Shown piece by piece: positions 1 to 8,781 of a stretch of 41,255 nucleotides of DNA. The notes under the pieces are model-generated. The model searched no databases. It saw only the letters and a program-made list of their open reading frames with translations, and was not told the origin of the DNA. The DNA comes from Hyphomicrobiales bacterium (GTDB lineage Bacteria > Pseudomonadota > Alphaproteobacteria > Rhizobiales > Devosiaceae). Location: assembly GCA_027066315.1 (NCBI GenBank), contig JAMONZ010000046.1:1-41255 (forward strand), given 5' to 3'. The position numbers and the translations under genes were made by a program. Positions within the stretch are counted from its first letter, which is position 1. Each line of letters opens with the position of its first letter.

Positions 1-978
1 TAGTTTTATTCCAGCTCGTTTTGCGCTATCATTATGGCGTAAAAGAGCTGTCTTCATGATGCAATCAAGCTCAACCTCTTCAGGTTTTAAAATTAAATCT
101 CCGCCTTCAAGTTGAACCAGTTCAAGGATTTTTGAAAAAGAAGCAAGCAGGTTCTCGCCAGAAGTTTTTATGTTATTCACATAATCAAGATAGCGTTTAG
201 CATTTTTTTTCTCAAAATCTTGTTGTGATAAAACTTCAGAAAAACCTATAATATGGGTCAAAGGAGTGCGAACATCATGACTTAAATGGGCAAGAAACGA
301 GGTTTTTGCTTGCGAGGCAGCTTTTGCCTTTATCTTTTGTGCTTGTAATTGTTTGTTTAGATTGCGACGCTCGTTTTGCATTTTCTTAACATTAGAATGT
401 GCTTTAACTTTTTCTGTGATGTCAAATATCAAGGTTATGAAGCCACCATTTTTAAGGGGTCTTTCATCAAGCAAACAATTTGTGCCGTCTTTGCTAGTTA
501 TTTCAATTTGGCGGATTAATTCTTCATCTGAAACGATTTTAAAATCATGTTTTGATTTTATTTTTTTTATCATGGAAACATAATCACTGCCTGACTTTGT
601 ATCGTTGAATGAAAAGCCCAACTTAGATCGATAGGTTGAATTACAATCAATTAAATTGCCCTGCTCGCACCAAATAGCAACTCCAAATGGTAGGTTTTCA
701 TGAAGCCAGTTATCTAGTTGTTTAGGCTTGGTGCTAATTGAGGTAGATGCACTATTTTGTTGCCAAGCAAGTGCTAAAATCATTGTCATTAGGGAAATAG
801 CGATAAGGGTTTTTGTGAGCAATCCGCCCAAAAATGAGTCGGAAACTTTTTCCTCATCTATAGTTTGTATTATTGTTTGATATTCAAGGCCAATATAAAG
901 AGCAATAGCCACAACGCAAATAAGTAAAATGCCTAGCCATCTTAAAGTTGATTTATCAATTTTTTTACTCTGCTTCAA
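1..978 (-). CDS. Membrane sensor histidine kinase, PAS + HisKA (partial, C-terminus outside window)
   Basis: A reading frame open to the window edge gives 326 residues. Two membrane segments lie at about residues 14-29 and 55-72. A PAS-like region follows at about 88-190 (it includes GVAIW and a DITEK end), then a coiled stretch and a HisKA dimerisation/phosphoacceptor helix with the H-box FLAHLSHDVRTPL, phospho-His about residue 234. The ATPase domain would lie beyond position 1. The H-box and the following GFSEVL resemble the PleC/DivJ-like group common in alphaproteobacteria. An in-frame stop lies upstream and no ATG or GTG precedes the first membrane segment, so I place the start at the TTG at 978-976, with GGGG a few bases upstream. 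No response regulator is adjacent; signal and partner are unknown. It follows pepN on the same strand after 189 bp. Confidence 0.85.
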   Translation of the reverse strand, partial: MKQSKKIDKSTLRWLGILLICVVAIALYIGLEYQTIIQTIDEEKVSDSFLGGLLTKTLIAISLMTMILALAWQQNSASTSISTKPKQLDNWLHENLPFGVAIWCEQGNLIDCNSTYRSKLGFSFNDTKSGSDYVSMIKKIKSKHDFKIVSDEELIRQIEITSKDGTNCLLDERPLKNGGFITLIFDITEKVKAHSNVKKMQNERRNLNKQLQAQKIKAKAASQAKTSFLAHLSHDVRTPLTHIIGFSEVLSQQDFEKKNAKRYLDYVNNIKTSGENLLASFSKILELVQLEGGDLILKPEEVELDCIMKTALLRHNDSAKRAGIKL

Positions 979-1167
979 TCGATTGACCCCAAAATAATTA
1001 ACACTAAAAATCTTACAAAAAATGCTCGATTGATTTGCTTGTGTTAACTAATTGAATCTATTGAAATAGTTTTGTCTATAGACTTTATTAACCTTTTTCT
1101 TTTGATTGAAAAATATTGAGTCAGATGAATCACTTAGCAGAAAAATTATTTTTTTATGGTCTGTGGA

Positions 1168-3822
1168 TTAACCTAAAATTCTAATTAAAATATCAAAAAC
1201 ATTACGGGATAGTTTGTTTTCTTTGAGTGAGAGTAGTGCTGATTTGGCTTTTTCTTGTCTCTTTATTTCATATGATTTCCAGCTCTCAAATGATGTTAAT
1301 AATTGCGCACTTAGTGATGGGTTTATTTTATCAATTTCTAAAATTACCTCTATGACAAAGTCAAAACCCTTGCCGCTTTCTTGTGCGAATTGAGCTAAAT
1401 TTCGTTGGCAAAACACTCCGATTAATGAGCGAGTGCGATTTGGGTTTTCCTTTGGAAAATTTGCAGAGTGATAAATCTTTTTTACATTTTCTAGGCAATT
1501 TTTGTCGGGTGAGTTGGCATTTAGGGCAAGCCATTTATCATAGACCAAAATATCAGAGCAAAAATTATCATAAAAATGCTTAAGTAGTGGCTTTGCTTGA
1601 GTGCTTGATTGCGCAACAATAGAGTTGAGTGAGGCCATGCGATCGCTCATATTATCTGCATCATAGTAATGGTTTTTGGCTATTTCAATTGCTTCTTGTG
1701 TTCCCCCAGCCACCATAAGGGCAAGGCATTGATTGCGTAAAAGCCTTGCTTGGGTTGATTTTGATGCATGCGAATAAGGGCTGCATTCTTTTGTTAATTC
1801 TTTATATGCCCCATAGAGTTGTTGATAAATTTTGTTGCTAATATTATTAAGTAAATTTTTGCGAGTTGCATGAATTTTTGCAGGATCAATATTTTTACCA
1901 ATGGTTTGTGCAATTATTTTTTCGCTTGGTATGCTAAGGGCGTTTGCCTTTAGCGCATCATCAAGCTCAGTAGTTGAAAGAGTTTGTTTTATGGCTTTAA
2001 TCAAACTTATGCTAATTTTTGAATTATCAAAATTGGTAGTTTTTTTAACCCCGTTAACTAAAATATCTAAGGAAATATCATTTAATGCCTGCCAACGATT
2101 AAAGGCATCTTTATCATGCGAAGCAAGAAACAGCCTATCACTATCGCTTGCGTTGGAGATGATTTTTATAGGTGCAGAAAAACCTCGCAAGAATGAAAGT
2201 ATGGGTCTGTTTGCAAGTCCTTTGAATTTTACCTCAACGCTTTCCTCATCAAAGATAATCATATCACCAACGACTTTACCACCAGTGCTTGATGTATAAT
2301 TCATGTCACTGCCATCTGAGCCAATTAATCCAAATTTAATTGGTATCAGCATTGCTTGTTTTTTTGGCTGATCTTGGGTTGGTTTGGTGCTTTGCTTTAA
2401 GCTAAGTGTAAAAATTTTGCTTGCCTCCTCCCAACTCTCCCTCACTTCAACTAGCGGTGTGCCAGACTGTAAATACCATTTTTTAAAATGGTTTAAATCA
2501 CGCCCTGAGCTATCTTCAAAAACTTTTATCCATGCTTCAATTGTGGTTGCTTGTCCATCGTGTCGATCAAAATATAAACTGCATCCTTTTTGAAATTCCT
2601 CCTCACCTAAAAGAGTTGCTAACATGCGAACAATTTCTGCCCCTTTTTCATAAACAGTGGCGGTGTAAAAATTATCTATCTCAGAATATTTATCTGGGCG
2701 AGCAGGGTGGGCGAGTGGGCCTGCGTCTTCAGGAAATTGCGCCATTTTTAAAAGCCGCACATCTTCAATCCGCTTAACTGCACGTGATCTTTCATCTGAA
2801 GTAAATTCTTGATCTCGATAAACGGTTAAACCCTCTTTTAAGCAAAGCTGAAACCAGTTTTTTAGGGTTATTCTATTACCGCTCCAATTGTGGAAATATT
2901 CATGCGCAACAACGCTTTCTATTCTTTCATAATCTGCATCGGTTGCGGTTTGTGGTTCTGCTAAAATTAGGCGGTCGTTAAAAATATTTAGACCCTTATT
3001 TTCCATTGCCCCAAAATTAAAATCTGACACGGCAACAATGTTGAAAATATCTAAATCATACTCAAGCCCAAAGCGTTTTTCTTCCCACAAAAAAGATCGC
3101 TTGAGTGCGTCCATTGCATAAGTGCATTTGTTTTCTTTGCCATGCTCACAATATATCGCAAGCTCTACTTTTTTGCCGCTTTTAGTGGTGAAGCTATCTG
3201 TTATTTTACCCAAATCTCCAGCAACAAGCGCAAATAAATAAGATGGTTTTGGGTGAGGGTCATGCCAAATTGCAAAATGATGTCCATTAAGCAAATCACC
3301 ACTTTCAATCAAATTGCCATTGGATAGAAGAATTGGCGCAAGTTTTTTGTCAGCACTTAGGCGCACCTTATAAGTTGCCAATTCGTCTGGTCTATCTAGG
3401 AAAAAGGTGATGTTGCGGAAACCTTCAGCCTCGCATTGAGTGCAGTAAACCCCATTTGAGCGATATAGCCCCATTAAGTCTGTGTTATCTTGTGGTTTGA
3501 TTATGACTTTTGTTTTTAGGGTAAAGCGTTTTTGTGGCGGCTTTGAAATTGTAAGAGTTTTCTTGTCAGTTTTATACTGATTTTTGCTAAGCTCGTTGGC
3601 ATCGATTGAAATTGACTGTAAAGCAAGCCCAACGCCATCAAGCACAAGAGGTGTGTTTGGTTTTATTCCCTTTCTTGGCTCAATGCTAAGAGAGGCAGAG
3701 ATTATACTACGCTCTTCTTCAATTCTTATGTCCATTTCAACATGCTTTATAGAATAGAGGCTTGGAGAATAGTCTTCTAAATAGATTGTTTCATCAATTT
3801 TTTTATTTTGGTTTTTTGGCAT
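1168..3822 (-). CDS. pepN: Aminopeptidase N (M1 family zinc metallopeptidase)
   Basis: This is a cytoplasmic aminopeptidase that removes N-terminal residues from peptides. At 884 aa it is about the length of Escherichia coli PepN (870 aa). The M1 signatures are present in order: the N-terminal YCTQCEAEGFR stretch (about 126-136), the exopeptidase motif GAMEN (271-275), the zinc-binding HEYFH (307-311) and the third zinc ligand Glu at about 330 in LKEGLTVYRDQEF. A long helical C-terminal domain follows, as in bacterial PepN. The ATG start is preceded by a purine-rich AGAAGAAAG. There is no signal peptide. It is divergent from the ABC transporter gene, with 176 bp between them, and upstream of the partial histidine kinase on the same strand. 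Confidence 0.97.
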   Translation of the reverse strand: MPKNQNKKIDETIYLEDYSPSLYSIKHVEMDIRIEEERSIISASLSIEPRKGIKPNTPLVLDGVGLALQSISIDANELSKNQYKTDKKTLTISKPPQKRFTLKTKVIIKPQDNTDLMGLYRSNGVYCTQCEAEGFRNITFFLDRPDELATYKVRLSADKKLAPILLSNGNLIESGDLLNGHHFAIWHDPHPKPSYLFALVAGDLGKITDSFTTKSGKKVELAIYCEHGKENKCTYAMDALKRSFLWEEKRFGLEYDLDIFNIVAVSDFNFGAMENKGLNIFNDRLILAEPQTATDADYERIESVVAHEYFHNWSGNRITLKNWFQLCLKEGLTVYRDQEFTSDERSRAVKRIEDVRLLKMAQFPEDAGPLAHPARPDKYSEIDNFYTATVYEKGAEIVRMLATLLGEEEFQKGCSLYFDRHDGQATTIEAWIKVFEDSSGRDLNHFKKWYLQSGTPLVEVRESWEEASKIFTLSLKQSTKPTQDQPKKQAMLIPIKFGLIGSDGSDMNYTSSTGGKVVGDMIIFDEESVEVKFKGLANRPILSFLRGFSAPIKIISNASDSDRLFLASHDKDAFNRWQALNDISLDILVNGVKKTTNFDNSKISISLIKAIKQTLSTTELDDALKANALSIPSEKIIAQTIGKNIDPAKIHATRKNLLNNISNKIYQQLYGAYKELTKECSPYSHASKSTQARLLRNQCLALMVAGGTQEAIEIAKNHYYDADNMSDRMASLNSIVAQSSTQAKPLLKHFYDNFCSDILVYDKWLALNANSPDKNCLENVKKIYHSANFPKENPNRTRSLIGVFCQRNLAQFAQESGKGFDFVIEVILEIDKINPSLSAQLLTSFESWKSYEIKRQEKAKSALLSLKENKLSRNVFDILIRILG

Positions 3823-3998
3823 GTTTAATCTTTCTTCTGATGCAATAACTATAAAGTTATTAACTGTTGCTCAAAGGTTACAGCCGAATCGCTTAATTTT
3901 AGTATATCCTGAAAGGCTGGCAACCATTCAAAATAAATGAATGTTTTTGGCGCATCTCCTCTGCTTGAAGAAAGCATCGAGTTTGCAATTTTTAAATA

Positions 3999-5852
3999 AT
4001 GATGTTGCTTATGTTTAAGTGGTTTGAAACTAGAATAGATCCGTATCCAAAAGAAAATCTTGGCGTGCCGCCAAAAGACCTGTTTGGCTTTTGTCTATAT
4101 TTTATGTCAGGGGCAAAACTTTGGCTCTTAGTAATGGCGTTAAGCGCAGGGGCGATTGCAGTGCTTGAAGTGTTATTATTTAGCTTTTTAGGTGATATTA
4201 TTGATTGGCTGAGTGTTGCAAATAAGGAGACTTTTTTTGCAGATGAAGGAAATAAGCTAATATTTATGGGGCTAGTCGCTTTGTTGTTTTTGCCAGCTTT
4301 AGCTTTTCTAAATACCCTTGTTATTCATCAAACTCTTATGGGCAATTTACCACAAAGAATAAGATGGATTGCGCATCGTTATTTGATGCGCCAGTCATTA
4401 AGTTTTTTCTCTGATGAGTTTGCAGGTAGGATTTCAACTAAATTGATGCAAACTGCTTTATCAGTGCGTGAATTGTCGATGAAACTTCTTGATATAATTG
4501 TATATGTTGGGGTGTATTTTTTAGGGGCGGTGGTTTTATTTGCTAGCACAGACTGGCGATTTGCAATTTCGCTTATTATTTGGCTGGGTTTTTATTTAAC
4601 TGCCATGGTTTACTTTATTCCAAAACTTGGCAAAATTGCGCAAAAGCAAGCTGATGCCAGATCGAACATGACGGGTAGGGTTGTTGATAGTTATACTAAT
4701 ATTTCAACGGTAAAACTATTCTCGCATGCAAAGCGAGAAGATGAATATGTGCATGAGGCGATGGATGGTTTTTTGGGAACTGTGCATAAACAAATGCGGC
4801 TTGATACTTATTTAGAAAATACTATTGAAATTTTAAATACCATTCTACTTTTTTCAATTACTGCGCTTGGGATTTTTTTGTGGCAGCAAGATCAGGTTTC
4901 CGCTGGTGCTGTTGCTATGGCGTTAGCACTAGTTTTACGCATGCAAGGAATGTCGCATTGGGTGATGTGGGAAATGTCATCATTATTTGAAGCGATAGGC
5001 ACTGTAAGAGATGGTATAAATACTATTTCAATGCCTCATGCTTTGGTTGATAAAAAAAATGCAAATGAATTAAAAAATGTTTCAGGCTTGATTGAATATA
5101 AAAATGTTAGTTTTAATTATGGAAGTGAAGATAAAAAATCTGTTGTTGAGAAATTTAATTTGACAATAAAACAGGGTGAGAAAATTGGTCTTGTTGGTCG
5201 ATCTGGGGCTGGCAAGTCAACATTGGTAAGTCTATTATTGCGCTTTTATGACGTCGAAAAAGGCACAATAGAAATTGATGGAGCAGATGTTTCAAAAGTC
5301 ACACAAGAGAGTTTGAGGGCAAATATTGGAGTAGTTAGTCAAGATACTAATTTGCTACATCGCTCGATAAGAGAGAATATTACCTATGGCCGTCCAGAGG
5401 CTAGCAATGAAGAAATGATAAGAGCGGCAAAGCTGGCAAAGGCTGATGAATTTATACTTAACCTAATCGATAATGAAGGTAATAGGGGGTATGATGCAAA
5501 GGTTGGTGAGCGAGGCGTGAAACTTTCAGGTGGGCAACGTCAGCGCATAGCCATTGCCCGAGTTATTTTAAAAGATGCGCCTATTTTATTGCTTGATGAG
5601 GCAACTTCGGCACTTGATAGTGAAGTGGAGGCGGCCATTCAGGAGCAGTTTGCTATGCTAATGGAAAATAAAACCACAATTGCAATTGCGCACCGTCTAT
5701 CGACAATTGCGGCAATGGATCGATTGATTGTTATTGATGAGGGTAAAATTATTGAGCAGGGAAGTCATGATGATTTACTTAAGCAAAAGGGCGTTTATGC
5801 GAATTTATGGTCGCATCAATCGGGTGGTTTTTTAAGTGTTGATGATGATTGA
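3999..5852 (+). CDS. ABC exporter half-transporter (fused membrane and ATPase domains)
   Basis: The 617-aa protein has an N-terminal type I exporter membrane domain with about six helices between residues 35 and 340, then a nucleotide-binding domain. The Walker A is GRSGAGKST (about 400-408), the signature is LSGGQRQR, the Walker B is ILLLDEATSALD, and an H-loop sits in IAIAHRLST. This architecture is that of MsbA/multidrug-type exporters acting as dimers in the inner membrane; the substrate cannot be read from sequence. The start is uncertain: ATG codons at 3999, 4002 and 4011 are all in frame and no strong ribosome site discriminates them, but MFKWFE from 4011 is the likeliest natural N-terminus. 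The TRAP operon starts 54 bp downstream and could be co-transcribed. Confidence 0.92.
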   Translation: MMLLMFKWFETRIDPYPKENLGVPPKDLFGFCLYFMSGAKLWLLVMALSAGAIAVLEVLLFSFLGDIIDWLSVANKETFFADEGNKLIFMGLVALLFLPALAFLNTLVIHQTLMGNLPQRIRWIAHRYLMRQSLSFFSDEFAGRISTKLMQTALSVRELSMKLLDIIVYVGVYFLGAVVLFASTDWRFAISLIIWLGFYLTAMVYFIPKLGKIAQKQADARSNMTGRVVDSYTNISTVKLFSHAKREDEYVHEAMDGFLGTVHKQMRLDTYLENTIEILNTILLFSITALGIFLWQQDQVSAGAVAMALALVLRMQGMSHWVMWEMSSLFEAIGTVRDGINTISMPHALVDKKNANELKNVSGLIEYKNVSFNYGSEDKKSVVEKFNLTIKQGEKIGLVGRSGAGKSTLVSLLLRFYDVEKGTIEIDGADVSKVTQESLRANIGVVSQDTNLLHRSIRENITYGRPEASNEEMIRAAKLAKADEFILNLIDNEGNRGYDAKVGERGVKLSGGQRQRIAIARVILKDAPILLLDEATSALDSEVEAAIQEQFAMLMENKTTIAIAHRLSTIAAMDRLIVIDEGKIIEQGSHDDLLKQKGVYANLWSHQSGGFLSVDDD

Positions 5853-5906
5853 CAATTGCTAAACAAATACTGCAATGAAGTTAAGTGAAAAGCCAAAAGA
5901 TAAGGC

Positions 5907-6410
5907 ATGAATATGTGGGTTGAAAAGCTGGCGAGAAATATTGCTATTTTGGGTGGCTTGGTTTTGGTTGTTATTGCGCTGATGAGTGTGGTTTCAATTA
6001 TTGGCCGTGCTGGAATTGGGATTGGACTATCGCCAATTTTGGGTGACTTTGAATTGGTTGAAGCTGGTATTGCTTTTGCAATTTTCTCTTTTTTACCTTT
6101 AGCGCAATTAAACCGCTCGCATGCACAGGTTGCAATTTTCACCGATAAGTTTGGTAAAAAGGCAAATCTGATTATTGACCTAATTTCAGATATTTTAATG
6201 TTGATAATTGCAATAGTTTTAAGCTGGCAATTGCTGCTTGGAGCGGTTGATAAATATTCTTATCATGAAACCAGCTTTATTTTACAATTTCCGATTTGGT
6301 GGGCTTATGCTGCTTCTCTTGTTGGCCTATTCACTTGGGTGATTATAGGATTTTATTGCTCTTATAAAAGCCTAAATGCGCTTGGTTTGAAAATGGGAGA
6401 GGCCAATTGA
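5907..6410 (+). CDS. dctQ: TRAP transporter small permease (DctQ family)
   Basis: The 167-aa protein has four predicted membrane helices (about 11-33, 45-63, 84-106 and 127-150). The phrase LNRSHAQVAIFTDKF after helix 2 is typical of DctQ-type small subunits. In TRAP transporters this protein stabilises the large permease and helps couple the periplasmic binding protein to sodium-driven uptake. Two starts are possible: ATG 5907 sits very close to the AAGG at 5901, while ATG 5913 has better spacing and would give MWVEKLARN. The stop overlaps the start of the large permease gene, indicating translational coupling. Confidence 0.9.
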   Translation: MNMWVEKLARNIAILGGLVLVVIALMSVVSIIGRAGIGIGLSPILGDFELVEAGIAFAIFSFLPLAQLNRSHAQVAIFTDKFGKKANLIIDLISDILMLIIAIVLSWQLLLGAVDKYSYHETSFILQFPIWWAYAASLVGLFTWVIIGFYCSYKSLNALGLKMGEAN

Positions 6411-7732
6411 GCAATCTTGAAATTGGCATTTTTTCTTTCCCTGTCCTTTTGCTTTTGATATTTTTACGCATACCAATTGGCTTGGCAATGCTTATTGTTG
6501 GTATTGTTGGAAATGCACTTATTCGTGGCTCATTTTCGCCAATTTTATTTCAACTTAAAGATATTAGTTATTCAACTTTTTCATCATATTCGCTTTCTAT
6601 TATTCCGCTGTTTTTATTGATGGGGCAGTTTGCAACTATTGGTGGAATGTCGCAGTCTTTATTTAAAGCAGCGCAGACTTTTATTGGGCATAAAAAGGGC
6701 GGCGTGGCAATGGCAGCGGTTGGGGCTTGTGCTGGGTTTGGGGCAATTTGTGGCTCGTCCCTTGCCACCGCTGGCACAATGGGGCAGGTAGCTTTGCCCG
6801 AGTTAAAAAAACAAGGATATTCAGGCGCATTAGCAACAGGGGCTTTGGCGGCGGGTGGCACGCTTGGTATCTTAATTCCGCCTTCGGTTATCTTGGTAAT
6901 TTATGCGATTATTAGTGAGCAAAACATTGCAAAATTATTCATTGCCGCCTTTGTTCCAGGGGTGATGGCGATGGTTGGTTATTTGCTTGTAATTAAAATT
7001 ATGGTGACAATTAAACCAGCATTGGGTGGTGAAGTAAAAGAAAAAGCAAGTTTGAGCGAGCGGTTGGACGCACTAAAATCTGTCTGGCCGGTTTTGGTGG
7101 TTTTTATTGCTGTGGTTGGGGGGATATATTTTGGCATTTTCACCCCAACAGAAGCGGCTGCTATTGGCGCAATTGCTACGGGTTTAATTGCCTTTTTTTT
7201 AGGAAGTTTGAACAGGGTGGCATTTATTGAGGCAATTATTAGCACGGCTAGTGCAACGGCAATGATATTTTTAATTATTTTTGGTGCAAGCATATTTAAT
7301 TCATTTTTAGCACTTAGCCAATTGCCGCAAGAGATTGCAAATTTCATCGCAATACAGGGTTTCTCACCTTGGTTGGTGCTTTGGGTGATACTTGGGCTTT
7401 ATTTTATCTTTGGTGCGTTTATGGATAGCCTCTCGATGATTTTGCTAAGCGTGCCGATTTTTTACCCGATAATTATGGGAATGGATTTTGGGCTTTCCCC
7501 TGCTGAATTGGGAATTTGGTTTGGAATTTTAATTTTGGTGGTGGTCGAGGTTGGACTAATCACTCCGCCAGTAGGCTTGAATTTGTTTATAATAAATAAC
7601 TTGGCAAGCGGCACTCCCATGATAGATACTTATAAGGGTGTGTTGCCATTTGTGCTGTCTGATATTATCAGGGTGATTATTTTAGTAGCATTCCCTTTGA
7701 TTAGTCTGTTTGGGGTTCGGCTGTTATTTTAG
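6407..7732 (+). CDS. dctM: TRAP transporter large permease (DctM family)
   Basis: The 441-aa, very hydrophobic protein has about twelve membrane helices, matching DctM length. Family phrases are present: FLLMGQFA near 65, the AAVGACAGFGAICGSSLATAG region near 105-125, and GILIPPSVILVIYA near 155-170. DctM forms the sodium-coupled substrate channel of the inner-membrane complex. The start is a TTG at 6407 that overlaps the TGA of dctQ in TTGA; no ATG or GTG gives a sensible N-terminus nearby, so coupled initiation at TTG is the best reading. The GAGAGG just upstream, inside dctQ, can act as the ribosome site. The binding protein gene follows directly. Confidence 0.94.
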   Translation: MSNLEIGIFSFPVLLLLIFLRIPIGLAMLIVGIVGNALIRGSFSPILFQLKDISYSTFSSYSLSIIPLFLLMGQFATIGGMSQSLFKAAQTFIGHKKGGVAMAAVGACAGFGAICGSSLATAGTMGQVALPELKKQGYSGALATGALAAGGTLGILIPPSVILVIYAIISEQNIAKLFIAAFVPGVMAMVGYLLVIKIMVTIKPALGGEVKEKASLSERLDALKSVWPVLVVFIAVVGGIYFGIFTPTEAAAIGAIATGLIAFFLGSLNRVAFIEAIISTASATAMIFLIIFGASIFNSFLALSQLPQEIANFIAIQGFSPWLVLWVILGLYFIFGAFMDSLSMILLSVPIFYPIIMGMDFGLSPAELGIWFGILILVVVEVGLITPPVGLNLFIINNLASGTPMIDTYKGVLPFVLSDIIRVIILVAFPLISLFGVRLLF

Positions 7733-7749
7733 CTTTTTTGAGGTTTTTA

Positions 7750-8781
7750 ATGAAATATATTTGTAAATATTCATATTTAGTTTTTGCTTTTATGGTGATG
7801 GTTTTAAGTCTTTCACATGTGGCTTTTGCACAAGAGGTCACTTTGCGCTTGCATCAATTTTTGCCAGCACAATCGGTAATTCCAAAAAATGTAATTGCGC
7901 CTTGGGCTAAAAAAATTGAAGAAGAATCAAATGGAGCAATAAAAATCGAGCTTTATCCATCGATGCAACTTGGCGGTTCACCCCCGCAATTATTTGACCA
8001 AGCAAAAGATGGCGTTGCCGATATTATTTGGACTGTGCTTGGTTATACTCCGGGGCGTTTCCCAAAATCAGAGGTTTTTGAAACCCCATTTATGATTACA
8101 AATGCTACGGATAGTTCAATGGCTTTTCAGAGCTTTGTTGAAAAATATGCTTGGGACGAATTTGATGATGTAAAGTTAATTGCTGTTCATACGCATGGGC
8201 CGGGGATTTTTCATTCAAAGCAAGCTATCACAAAGCTGGAAGACCTTAAGGGCATGAAAATTCGTGGTGGTTCTCGAGTGATAAATGGCATGCTTAAAAA
8301 TCTTGGAGCTGAGCCAATTGGCATGCCTGTTCCTGCAATTCCTGAAGCACTTTCTCGTGGAGTGATTGATGGGGCGACAATTCCTTGGGAGGTAAGTGTT
8401 GCTTTAAAGACTAGCGAGCTAGTAAAAAATCACACAGGTTTTTCAGGTGAGCATGGGCTTTATAGTCAGACTTTTGCTTTGGTGATGAATAAAAAAACTT
8501 ATGAAAACCTTTCTCCAAAATTGCAGGCAATTATTGATGCAAATTCTGGGATTGAAGTTGCAGAAAAATTTGGATCAGCAATGGATGCGGCGGATATTGT
8601 TGGTAAAAAGTTTGCGACAGATTTAGGTAATGAAATTATTATGCTTGATGAGGCTGAAACTGAGCGTTGGAAAAAAGCTGCAAAGATCACTATTGATGAG
8701 TGGATAAAAAACACCCCAGATGGGCAGATGTTATATGATGCGGCAACTGAAATGGTTGAGCAGTATTCAAACAAAATGTGA
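7750..8781 (+). CDS. dctP: TRAP transporter periplasmic solute-binding protein (DctP family)
   Basis: A 27-residue signal peptide (hydrophobic core, VAFA then QE) precedes a DctP fold with the family blocks LRLHQFLPAQS, a VADIIWTVLGYTPGRFP stretch and the KGMKIRGGSRVINGMLKNLG block. The Arg of that block normally salt-bridges a carboxylate ligand in DctP proteins, so an organic acid ligand is expected. The ATG at 7750 has GAGG six bases upstream, so I prefer it to the upstream in-frame TTG at 7738. The gene ends by overlapping the glycerate kinase start in TGATG. The permease-before-binding-protein order differs from the common dctP-dctQ-dctM order. Confidence 0.94.
   Translation: MKYICKYSYLVFAFMVMVLSLSHVAFAQEVTLRLHQFLPAQSVIPKNVIAPWAKKIEEESNGAIKIELYPSMQLGGSPPQLFDQAKDGVADIIWTVLGYTPGRFPKSEVFETPFMITNATDSSMAFQSFVEKYAWDEFDDVKLIAVHTHGPGIFHSKQAITKLEDLKGMKIRGGSRVINGMLKNLGAEPIGMPVPAIPEALSRGVIDGATIPWEVSVALKTSELVKNHTGFSGEHGLYSQTFALVMNKKTYENLSPKLQAIIDANSGIEVAEKFGSAMDAADIVGKKFATDLGNEIIMLDEAETERWKKAAKITIDEWIKNTPDGQMLYDAATEMVEQYSNKM

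Noticed and set aside
1074-1083. Palindrome GTCTATAGAC between pepN and the partial kinase
   Set aside because: Too short and AT-rich to support as an operator without other evidence.
3849-3940. Small inverted repeats (AATAACT/AGTTATT; CATTCA/TGAATG) between pepN and the ABC exporter gene
   Set aside because: Six- to seven-bp AT-rich repeats are common by chance in this DNA; no promoter box is clearly placed.
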